A stretch of 64,000 bases of DNA, taken from JAIOQJ01 sp963718635 (GTDB lineage: Bacteria; Planctomycetota; Planctomycetia; Gemmatales; Gemmataceae). The translations under genes and the position numbers were made by a program. The notes under the pieces are model-generated. The model saw only the letters and a list, made by a program, of their open reading frames with translations. It had not been told where the DNA came from and did not search any database. The stretch covers positions 5,022,001-5,086,000 of the forward strand of contig OY970367.1 of NCBI GenBank assembly GCA_963718635.1, read 5' to 3'. Shown here piece after piece: positions 49,434 through 57,591 of the stretch (positions are counted from its first letter, which is position 1; each line of letters opens with the position of its first letter).

Positions 49434-50567
49434 TCAAACGAGAAGAATGCGGAGCATCAGACGAGGGGTATAGCAATTTGTTCGATAGGGGCATCCACTG
49501 CGTTTTCCAGCGTGCCGCCTTAGCTGTCCGCAGGCGGCGTCGATTTCGGAGCCTTTGCGTTTGCGGATTTTGGCACTCACTCCCGCATTTTTCAGGGCGG
49601 TGATAAATTCCGCTTGGGCTTCATTGGTCGGGCGCTGGTAGGGTAGGCCTTCGACATTATTGAAGGGGATCAGGTTCACGTGGGCCTTGCGTCCTTGGAG
49701 CAACTTGCCCAGTTCGCGGGCTTCGCGCGTCGAGTCGTTGAGGCCCCCGAGCAGCACGTATTCATAGGTCACCTGTCGGCCTGTCTTGTCGAAGAAGGCA
49801 TCAGCCGCTTCGAGGATTGGGCCGATGAGGGTTTGCTCGTTGGTCGGCACAATCTGCGTACGCAGCGGATCGTTCGGCGCGTGCAGAGACACCGCCAGAT
49901 GGTACTGCTTGCCTGTTTCCGCCAGCCGTCGTATCTTGGCAGGCAAACCAACGGTGGAGATGGTAATGTGCCGGGCGCCGATGCCCAGGCCGTTCTTATC
50001 GCCGGCAATCTCCAGCGCGATTAAGAGATTGTCGAGGTTAGCCAACGGCTCGCCCATTCCCATTACGACGACATGGCTCAGGCGCTCACCTGGCGGCGTC
50101 AGATTGCGCAGCCGTACCAACTGCTCCAGGATCTCACCGGCGCTCAGATTGCGGGCGACCCCATTCAGGCCACTGGCGCAGAATACACATCCCATGCCGC
50201 AGCCGACCTGCGTGCTGATGCAGGCTGTCCTTCGTGGCGGCTCCTGAATAAGCACGCATTCGATCATTCGATCGTCCGCCAGACGCAGCAGCAGTTTGTG
50301 GGTTTCATCCGCTGCTTGCAGATGCTTTTCGATTCGCGTACCGAGGGGCGAAAATGATTCCGCCAATGTGCTGCGAAGTTCTTTGGGAAGGTCGCTCATC
50401 TGTTCAAACGACTCGGCCCGCGCTTCCAGGATCCAGCGTCGAATCTGCTTGAAGCGCATGGCGGGCTGTCCGTGCTCTGATAGCCATGCGCGGAAGTCTT
50501 CGGGCGATTGATCGAGCAAGCCCGGCAACAATGGTTGTTCAGACACAATCGGCAGTTTCGCGTTCAT
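49434..50567 (-). CDS. rlmN: Dual-specificity 23S rRNA/tRNA adenine C2-methyltransferase
   Basis: A 377-residue radical SAM enzyme that methylates A2503 of 23S rRNA (and A37 of some tRNAs). The cluster motif CGMGCVFC is at about 122-129, with upstream TACISTQVG and downstream GEPLANLDNLLIALEI, ITISTVGL and LAVSLHAPNDPLR. The region IRKRKGSEIDAACGQLR holds the conserved C-terminal Cys of the RlmN mechanism. Residues after CGQLRRHAG are extended and basic, with two more Cys. The start at 50567 is the first in-frame Met and precedes RFKQIRRWI. Confidence 0.95.
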   Translation of the reverse strand: MNAKLPIVSEQPLLPGLLDQSPEDFRAWLSEHGQPAMRFKQIRRWILEARAESFEQMSDLPKELRSTLAESFSPLGTRIEKHLQAADETHKLLLRLADDRMIECVLIQEPPRRTACISTQVGCGMGCVFCASGLNGVARNLSAGEILEQLVRLRNLTPPGERLSHVVVMGMGEPLANLDNLLIALEIAGDKNGLGIGARHITISTVGLPAKIRRLAETGKQYHLAVSLHAPNDPLRTQIVPTNEQTLIGPILEAADAFFDKTGRQVTYEYVLLGGLNDSTREARELGKLLQGRKAHVNLIPFNNVEGLPYQRPTNEAQAEFITALKNAGVSAKIRKRKGSEIDAACGQLRRHAGKRSGCPYRTNCYTPRLMLRILLV

Positions 50568-50621
50568 CTTGTATAGTCTATTTACTCAGACGCACTGAGC
50601 GACCAATATGAAATTCTAATC

Positions 50622-50815
50622 GTCAGCCACGGATGAAACACAGACGAAACACGGATAAATCAGAACTTTTTATTGCAAGCGCAACAGATCGCCTTGAATA
50701 AGCGTTTTCGGTTTTATCCGTGTTGTTCCGTGTTCAATCCGTGGCTAAGTGATTTTGCTTGGTTTAGCGCCTTATCTAAAACTTGACTCATTCGCAATGA
50801 GTTTGACTTGATAAG
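50622..50815. repeat. Long GCCACGGAT repeat, copy between rlmN and rdgB
   Basis: An inverted core (GTCAGCCACGGATGAAACAC on the left, TTCAATCCGTGGCTAA on the right) plus a right flank ACTTGACT.ATTCGCAATGAG is shared with 53892-54085. The conserved flank shows the repeat unit is about 190 bases, not just the hairpin. Confidence 0.78.
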
Positions 50816-50913
50816 TCGAAATGGCTCTCGATCATTATGCCCGTTATGTGCAAGAAAGTCTCATCGCCTGAGTGACTTTTGCGCGAATACGACCGTTTGG
50901 GAGGGGCAACCTC

Positions 50914-51513
50914 ATGCCGCGATTGGTTTTGGGAACACGCAACCGCAAGAAACGAGACGAATTAGCCGATCTTCTCAAGGATCTCTCTCATCTGGAGGTC
51001 GTCGATCTTTCCGGCTATCCGGAAGCTCCGGAGATTGAAGAGACGGGGACGACCTTCGAAGCGAACGCTCGCCTCAAAGCGAGCGGCGTCGCGACGGCCT
51101 TGCGGCAATGGGTTCTCGCCGAAGACAGCGGTCTGGTGGTACCGGGGCTGAATGGTCGTCCGGGAGTCTATTCCGCTCATTATGCCGGAACGCACGGCGA
51201 CGATGAAGGGAACAATCGCCGGCTGCTCGCCGAGCTGGCGCCCCTTTCGGAGGACAAGCGAGGCGCCTATTACATTTGCGTCGCAGCCCTAGCCAATCCA
51301 GACGGGGAAGTAGTGGCCATCACCGAAGGTCGTTGCCATGGTCTTATCATCAGCGAGCGACGGGGAGGAGGCGGTTTCGGGTACGATCCTCTCTTTCTCG
51401 TGCGCGAGTATCATCAGACGTTCGGGGAACTGAGTCTCAGAGTCAAGCAAGCCTTGAGCCATCGGGGTCGAGCGGTGACGGCAATGAGGCCCTGGCTGCG
51501 GAAGATTGCCTAG
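50914..51513 (+). CDS. rdgB: XTP/dITP diphosphatase (HAM1-like)
   Basis: A 199-residue nucleotide sanitiser hydrolysing non-canonical purine triphosphates. Motifs: LVLGTRNRKKRDELADLL (substrate loop), EETGTTFEANARLKA, VLAEDSGLVVPGLNGRPGVYSAHYAG, GGGGFGYDPLFLV and KQALSHRGRAV. The Met at 50914 after GGGAGGGG is chosen; the frame extends 14 codons upstream without support. It is followed 20 bases later by the recombinase, possibly in one operon. Confidence 0.95.
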   Translation: MPRLVLGTRNRKKRDELADLLKDLSHLEVVDLSGYPEAPEIEETGTTFEANARLKASGVATALRQWVLAEDSGLVVPGLNGRPGVYSAHYAGTHGDDEGNNRRLLAELAPLSEDKRGAYYICVAALANPDGEVVAITEGRCHGLIISERRGGGGFGYDPLFLVREYHQTFGELSLRVKQALSHRGRAVTAMRPWLRKIA

Positions 51514-51533
51514 CGAAATCGAGTGGGAGAATC

Positions 51534-52446
51534 ATGTCACGGAAGACGCAGTTTCTGGAACTGAACGAAGACCTGACCGCCTATCGCAATTACTTGCAGG
51601 CCGAGCGTGGCATGGCCGTCAATACGGTGCTCGCCTACGGCCGCGATCTCGAGCGCTTTTCCAACTGGATTATCTCCGACGGCATGGAAGACTATCGCGC
51701 ACCGACTCTCAATGAGTTAAGCCGATATATCGTCTTTCTGAATGAGGAAAAACTCGCCTCGCCGAGCATTGCTAGGCACCTTGTCGCGTTGAAGATGTTC
51801 TACCGCTTTCTGAAGATGGAAGAACGCGCAATCGAGTGCGGTTGAACTGCTTTCGTCGCCAACGTTGTGGGAACGCATCCCCCAAGTGCTCTCGCCGGTC
51901 AACGTGGAAAACCTGCTGCTGGCGCCGCAAGCGGGCGACCGCTTTTACCTACGTGATCGGGCGATTCTGGAGACTCTTTACGCCACGGGTTGCCGAGCTT
52001 CGGAGGTCGTAGGCCTAAAACTCGCTGACCTTTATCTCGATGCCGCTTTCTGCAAGTGCCTGGGCAAAGGAAACAAGCAGCGTATTGTTCCTCTCGGTCG
52101 ATCGGCGATCAGCGCTCTGCGCACATACCTGGGTGAAGGCAGACCCGAATTAACGAATGACCCCTCCGCCATCTGGGTGTTTGTCAGCCGGGGCGGACGC
52201 CAGCTTAATCGTGAAATGCTTTGGGTTTTGGTGAAAAAATACGTTCGGCGGGCGGGCTTGCCCGGTAAGGTCAGCCCGCACACACTACGGCACAGCTTTG
52301 CCACGCACCTGCTCTCCGGCGGCGCGGACTTGCGCACCGTGCAGGAACTTCTTGGACATTCGAGCATCGGCACCACACAAATTTACACACACGTCGATCG
52401 CGACCGCCTCAAAGCCATGCACCGCAAGTTTCACCCGCGCACGTGA
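51534..52446 (+). CDS. xerD: Site-specific tyrosine recombinase XerD-like (one frameshift)
   Basis: About 304 residues when repaired, the usual XerC/XerD length. The SAM-like N-domain (LEDLTAYRNYLQAERGMAVNTV-type, reading DLTAYRNYLQAERG, then PSIARHLVALKMFYRFL) is in one frame. The catalytic domain is in another: R in YATGCRASEVVGL, K in KGNKQR, HTLRHSFATHLL, LGHSSIGTTQIYTH with the nucleophilic Tyr. The switch at about 51835 is explained by loss of two bases (GAGAGTGCG to GAGTGCG), giving AIESAVELLSSPTLWERI. It resolves chromosome dimers at dif, or does so as XerC partner. Confidence 0.9.
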
Positions 52447-52455
52447 AGTTGGATT

Positions 52456-52616
52456 TGTTGGCCGCTACGCGAAGGCTTTGCACAGCGGAGCACTAAGTTA
52501 GGCGAGCCGAACTGCGTAAGCAGTCGGCTTCCGTCATTACACGGCAGCTTACGCCGCTCGGCTCGCCACCGAAATCGCTCCGCTGCGCAAAAGCCTTCGC
52601 GTCGCTGCTTACAAAA
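52456..52616. repeat. Nested imperfect cruciform after the recombinase gene
   Basis: The outer arms GGCCGCTACGCGAAGGCTTT and GCTCCGCTGCGC / AAGCCTTCGCGTCGC pair imperfectly, and an inner pair GGCGAGCCGA / CGGCTCGCC lies within. The outer arm shares CGCGAAGGCTTTGC and GCGGAGC with the 49273 hairpin, so they are one family. Confidence 0.75.
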
Positions 52617-52704
52617 CCCTGTTGTTGACGCGCTACACCCTATGAAGAGTAGAATGAAGTTAAGAGCGGATACAGCCTGCCGCATTTCTTGAGGAGCTTT
52701 CCCT

Positions 52705-53882
52705 TTGGATATTTTCATTCTCTCCGCGGTACGGACTCCCATCGGCAAGTTTTTGGGGGAGTTGTCGGAAGTGCCCGCACCGAAGTTGGGGGCAGCAGTG
52801 GCAGCCGAAGCGCTCAAGCGTGCAGGAGTCAGTGCAGACCAGATCGATGAGGCGATCTTCGGCAATGTCGTTCAAGCCGGCGTCGGGCAAAATCCACGCG
52901 CGACAGGCGGCTTTGTTTGCGGGGCTTCCCGATTCCATCGCGGCTTACACGGTCAACAAAGTCTGCGGCTCGGGCTTAAAGGCCGTCATGCTAGCGGCCC
53001 AGGCGATCAAGGCGGGAGACTCCCAAGTCGTGTTGGCCGGTGGCATGGAAAGCATGAGCCGGGCGCCGCACCTACTTATGAATAGTCGAACAGGCACCAA
53101 GTTTGGCGATGGCAAGCTGATTGATTCCTTGAGCCAGGATGGCCTATGGTGCCCCTTCCAAAACTGGCCGATGGGCGAGGCGGCCGAATATATCGCCGCG
53201 AGAAATGCTCCATCTCGCGAAGCGATCAAGATCGCTTCGCGGTGCAGAGCCACCAGCGGGCCGCTGCCGCGCGGGAGCAAGGCCGTTTTACTGCGGAGAT
53301 GATCCCAATTTCCGTTGGCAGTGGGGCTAAGCTAAAGACGATTTCTCAGGACGAAGGAATCCGGCCGGAAACCAATGAAACCGCTTTGGCCAAGCTGCGC
53401 ACCGTGTTTCAAACAGATGGCTCGGTCACGGCCGGCAATGCCTCGCAGATGAGCGATGGCGCTGCCGCCCTGGTTGTAGTTTCAGAGGAGGCAGCCAGTA
53501 AATTTGCGCCTAAACCGTTGGCAAAAGTGATTGCGTATGCAACCAGCGGAGTTGCCCCTAAAGATATTTTCATCGCTCCGGTTCCTGCCATCCAGATGGT
53601 TCTGGCTAAAGCAAAATTAAGTTTGAAGGATATTGACCTCTTCGAACTGAACGAGGCCTTCGCTTCACAAATGCTGGCGTGCTTGAAGGAACTTCACTTG
53701 GATGAAAGTCGTGTCAACGTGAATGGCGGGGCGATCGCGCTTGGCCATCCGATTGGCGCATCGGGCGCAGGGTTCTAGTGACGCTTATTTATGCTTTGCA
53801 GCAACGCGGCTTGAAGCGCGGCCTTGCCAGCCTTTGCCTGGGCGGCGGCAACGCTGTTGCGATGATTGTCGAGCGCGTGTGA
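52705..53882 (+). CDS. Acetyl-CoA C-acetyltransferase (thiolase; three frameshifts)
   Basis: A repaired length of about 392 residues equals the thiolase family norm. IFILSAVRTPIGKF opens the fold; NKVCGSGLKAVM holds the acylated Cys; GGMESMSRAPHLL, SREDQDRFA-like SDQDRFAVQSHQ, FELNEAFASQML, NVNGGAIALGHPIGASGA (catalytic His) and CLGGGNAVAMIVE (second Cys) follow. Breaks: one extra base at about 52894-52900, one missing A at 53213-53215 and one missing base at about 53769. The third hides the normal ending VLVTLIYALQQRGLKRGL. A TTG start at 52705 follows GAGGAG. It condenses two acetyl-CoA or cleaves acetoacetyl-CoA. Confidence 0.9.
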
Positions 53883-53891
53883 AATCGAGAT

Positions 53892-54085
53892 TCATCAGCC
53901 ACGGATTAAACACGGACAAAACACGGATAAATCAATCGTCTTATTACATGCTCGACGATTCCCCATGAGCAGGAGCCTTCGCTTTTAATCCGTGTTTGTT
54001 CTGTGTTCCAGCCGTGGCTAAATGATTTGGTTAGTTTGGCGCCTCATCCAAAACTTGACTGATTCACGATGAGTTCGAATGGATA
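53892..54085. repeat. Long GCCACGGAT repeat, copy before hppA
   Basis: Same unit as 50622-50815: inverted core CAGCCACGGATTAAACACG and GTTCCAGCCGTGGCTAA, followed by an ACTTGACTGATTCACGATGAG-like flank. It fills most of the 324-base gap between the thiolase and hppA; no gene is present there. Confidence 0.78.
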
Positions 54086-54206
54086 AGGAACCTAGACGGA
54101 CCCCGCTCTTGCTTCTATTGTGTGTGTACTGTCTTCAGAACCGACGACCTGCTCGCGACAGGCGGTTTTGCTGCTCTCTCTCCGTCTCGGCAGGGATCTC
54201 CATTTC

Positions 54207-57035
54207 ATGCGATTCGCTTCAACCACCATCCCCAATCGGTCGCTAAGCAAGTGGTTCCACTTCGGCATCGCCGCGACGATCATCGCGCTGCTGGTCGGCG
54301 CCATGCCGACGGAATCTGGCCAGGAGATGACGGGGCATGGCTGGGCGCCCTTTTCATTCCTTACGGACAGCACCACCTTTCACTGGGTGGAGCAAGTCGG
54401 CGTCTTTCTCTGTTTGGCGGTCGCCATTGCCGCATTGGTCTATGCCTGGGTGCTTGCTCAGCGCGTACTCGCGGCGGGTCAAGGAACTTCGCGAATGCAG
54501 GAGATCGCGCAAGCGGTCCGCGATGGCTCGAACGCTTACCTCCGTCGGCAATTCACTACCGTAGGCGTTCTTCTGATCGCTTTGACGGCGTTGATCGTGT
54601 TGGCGAAATGGCCTTGGGATCCCGGCGAAAGCAATATCGAAGAGAAAAGGGTCTTAGCCATTGCGCACGGCATCGCGTTTTTCGTCGGCGCCATTTTTTC
54701 CGCGTCGGTCGGTTTCTTCGGCATGAGGTTGGCCACAACCGGCAACCTGCGCGTAGCCGCCGCAGCCCGAAAAAGCTTTGCCGAGTCGATGAAACTTGCT
54801 TACCAGACGGGCACCGTCACCGGCATGTTGACCACCGGCCTCGGCCTCCTCGGCGGCTGCTTGATCGTGCTCGTCATTGGCGAGAAAGCTTACGAAGCCC
54901 TGCTCGGCTTCGCCTTTGGCGGCTCGCTGCTTGCCCTCTTCATGCGCGTCGGCGGCGGCATTTACACCAAAGCCGCCGACGTCGGCGCGGACCTTGTCGG
55001 CAAGGTGGAACAGAACATCCCCGAGGATGATCCGCGCAACGCTGCAACTATTGCGGACAACGTTGGCGACAACGTCGGCGATTGCGCCGGCATGGCCGCC
55101 GACGTTTTTGAAAGCTACACCGTCACGATGGTGGCGTCGATGATCCTCGGCTATGCGGCTTTTGGCCCTAAGGCCATGCTGCTGCCGTTGGTGATGCAAG
55201 CGGTTGGCGTGCTTAGCAGCATGGTCAGCGTGAACCTTGTTGGTCGCGGAGTTCAGGCGACCGGTTCGACGGCCGCGATGGGCACCATCAACAAGAGCTT
55301 CCGCATCGGCGCAGCCATTTGCACGCTCGGCTTCTTTGCGGTTGGCGTCGTTTACCTGAACTTCGATAGCGCCTACATCGTGCAGCAAGGCCTGCAGCGT
55401 GGCTTGGCGGAGCAAGGCAATGTCAAGGATGTCCTCGTTCACCATTTCGATACCAAGGGCGATGCCGAGCCCCCAACGAACGAAGAACTGAACGACCAAG
55501 TGCGGCTCTCGCATTATTGGGCTAAGCTGCCAAGCGCAGTGAAAGCCGACTTGGCAAGCACAGCGGTTCAGGTACCGAAGTCTAATTCGAAAGAGACCGA
55601 ATCACTGACGCTGACGCAGGCGGCCCAGCGGATCGTGCCAGTCCGTGAAGGGACTGATTTACGCCCCGTAATTGCTTGTTTTGTCGGCATCTTGCTTACC
55701 CTAGCGCTGATGTTCTGCACCGAGTACTGGACGAGCACAGATTTCAACCCGATTCGCTCGCTCACCAAAAGCTCGCGCACCGGTCATGCGACCAACATCA
55801 TTGAAGGCATCGCCATTGGCTATGAAAGTACGGTGTGGGCGGTCATGCTTATCGCCGCCGCCATTTCGGCGGCTGTATTCATCTTTCATGGAACCAATCC
55901 GATTTTTGTCGCGTATGGCGTATCGCTCTGCGGCATCGGCATGCTCGCTTTAACGGGCGATACCTTGAGCATGGACGTATTCGGCCCGGTGGCCGACAAC
56001 GCCAACGGCATCGGCGAGATGGGCTACAACCGTGATTCGCAAAACCAACCATTGCGGGAGGACGATCCCGACCATTTGCCTCAAGCTGAATACGAAAATG
56101 CACGCCAGATTCTGACCGATCTCGATGCCACTGGCAATACGACGAAGGCCATCACCAAGGGAATTGCCATCGGCTCGGCCGTGATTGCCGCCGTATCGCT
56201 GTTTGCCAGCTTTATTGCCGTGTTGGTAACGGGAAGCGAAGAAAAGATTAACCAGATGACGGTAGCCGACTTCAACGCCAAGGCAGGCAATCTATCGATC
56301 GCCGTCCCGGACGTTTTCATCGGCATGTTGATCGGCGGCGCCATACCGTTCTTGTTCAGCAGCATGACGATCCGAGCCGTCGGCCGGGCTGCCTACCTGA
56401 TCGTCAATGAATGTCGACGGCAGTTCAAAAATCCAAAGATCTGGGACGGCACGGAAAAGCCCGATTACGGACGAGTGGTAAGCATCTGCACCAACATGGC
56501 ACAAAAGGAACTCGTTGGCCCAGGCCTATTGGCGATCTTCACGCCGATCACCGTTGGCTTCATCCTGGGGCCCTACGCGCTCGGCGGCTTTCTGGCAGGC
56601 ATGATCGTTGTCGGGCAGCTGTTAGCGGTCTTCATGGCTACCGCCGGCGGCGCCTGGGACAACGCGAAAAAAATGATCGAAGATCAACCGAAGTCGGCCA
56701 AAACCGGCAAGGGTTCGGACATGCACAAAGCCAGCGTGACGGGAGATACGGTCGGCGATCCGCTCAAGGATACAGCGGGCCCGGCCATCAATCCGCTGAT
56801 CAAAGTGATGAACATGGTCAGCCTGCTCGTGCTGCCGTTGGTGATGATGTACAACCTGAAAGACGGCGATCATCTGATTGGCTACGTAGTTGTTGCCGTG
56901 GGCCTACTGGCCATTGGCTGGGCCTGGTGGCAATCGAAGCGCGACACGATTGAAATGCGCGAACTCGATGCCGAATACGAGCGCGAACTGGAAGAGGCGC
57001 ATGCGCACCACAAAGCCCTCAAAAACCCCGTTTAG
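54207..57035 (+). CDS. hppA: Membrane-bound proton-translocating pyrophosphatase
   Basis: A 942-residue integral membrane enzyme that couples pyrophosphate hydrolysis to ion pumping. Core motifs: DVGADLVGKVE, EDDPRNAATIADNVGDNVGDCAGM, GPVADNANGIGEM and KASVTGDTVGDPLKDTAGPAINPLIK. GNTTKAITKG carries Lys and Thr at the two positions that in the family mark the K+-independent, proton-pumping class. It is longer than the usual 680-720 residues because of an about 60-residue N-terminal extension and an about 130-residue insert (region of HHFDTKGDAEPPTNEELNDQ). The ATG at 54207 is chosen over 54120. Confidence 0.93.
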   Translation: MRFASTTIPNRSLSKWFHFGIAATIIALLVGAMPTESGQEMTGHGWAPFSFLTDSTTFHWVEQVGVFLCLAVAIAALVYAWVLAQRVLAAGQGTSRMQEIAQAVRDGSNAYLRRQFTTVGVLLIALTALIVLAKWPWDPGESNIEEKRVLAIAHGIAFFVGAIFSASVGFFGMRLATTGNLRVAAAARKSFAESMKLAYQTGTVTGMLTTGLGLLGGCLIVLVIGEKAYEALLGFAFGGSLLALFMRVGGGIYTKAADVGADLVGKVEQNIPEDDPRNAATIADNVGDNVGDCAGMAADVFESYTVTMVASMILGYAAFGPKAMLLPLVMQAVGVLSSMVSVNLVGRGVQATGSTAAMGTINKSFRIGAAICTLGFFAVGVVYLNFDSAYIVQQGLQRGLAEQGNVKDVLVHHFDTKGDAEPPTNEELNDQVRLSHYWAKLPSAVKADLASTAVQVPKSNSKETESLTLTQAAQRIVPVREGTDLRPVIACFVGILLTLALMFCTEYWTSTDFNPIRSLTKSSRTGHATNIIEGIAIGYESTVWAVMLIAAAISAAVFIFHGTNPIFVAYGVSLCGIGMLALTGDTLSMDVFGPVADNANGIGEMGYNRDSQNQPLREDDPDHLPQAEYENARQILTDLDATGNTTKAITKGIAIGSAVIAAVSLFASFIAVLVTGSEEKINQMTVADFNAKAGNLSIAVPDVFIGMLIGGAIPFLFSSMTIRAVGRAAYLIVNECRRQFKNPKIWDGTEKPDYGRVVSICTNMAQKELVGPGLLAIFTPITVGFILGPYALGGFLAGMIVVGQLLAVFMATAGGAWDNAKKMIEDQPKSAKTGKGSDMHKASVTGDTVGDPLKDTAGPAINPLIKVMNMVSLLVLPLVMMYNLKDGDHLIGYVVVAVGLLAIGWAWWQSKRDTIEMRELDAEYERELEEAHAHHKALKNPV

Positions 57036-57089
57036 CGGCGAGCCAAAGGCGAGCAGAAGAACAACAAGCGACTTTCTTGAAGGCTTGTC

Positions 57090-57392
57090 ATGGGCATTTT
57101 ATCGCTAACGGCTGATGAGCGAGTCGCCGGCGTGAAGCTCACGAAAGACACCTTGTGCGTATCCCTTGGCGACGGGCGAACAATTGCCGTTCCACTCGCG
57201 TGGTATCCACGATTGTTCAACGCCTCCGTGGCCGAGCGCTTGAACTGGCGGGTTAGCGGGGGCGGCTACGGCATACATTGACCGGACATCGACGAAGACC
57301 TGAGCACGGAAGGTTTGCTTCGCGGAGCGCCCGCGCCGCGACCCGGTGCCGAAGGTAGTGACAGCAAAACGAGCCGTCGCACCAGACGCTAA
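57090..57392 (+). pseudogene. DUF2442 protein with in-frame TGA at a conserved Trp
   Basis: The first 63 residues (RVAGVKLTKDTLCVSLGDGRTIAVPLAWYPRLFNAS, ending GGGYGIH) are clearly DUF2442, a small protein usually of about 80-100 residues. TGA at 57279-57281 stands exactly where the family has Trp before PDIDEDLSTEGLLRGA; that continuation is present in the same frame up to TAA at 57390. A one-base change (TGG to TGA) therefore explains the truncation; it could be error or recent inactivation. Elsewhere in the window TGA is an ordinary stop codon. Confidence 0.8.
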
Positions 57393-57591
57393 AGGCTGTC
57401 GCGCTAAATTGCATTACTCTTTGAAACCACTCCCGGAAGATCGTTAGCTTACTTCGTTCGCCGTTCGTTGCAAATCACCCGGGAATGAGACCGCGCGTGA
57501 TTGACGCGGCCACCATTCACTGCGACAATTACTATCCTGCCTTTTGCTCCGCCCGCGCCCGATTCGCCTTCAGTTTCAAGGGTCTCGTCAA

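Noticed and set aside
57279..57281. TGA recoded as tryptophan
   Set aside because: Many genes here end normally with TGA, so a general code change is excluded; a local base error or mutation is simpler.
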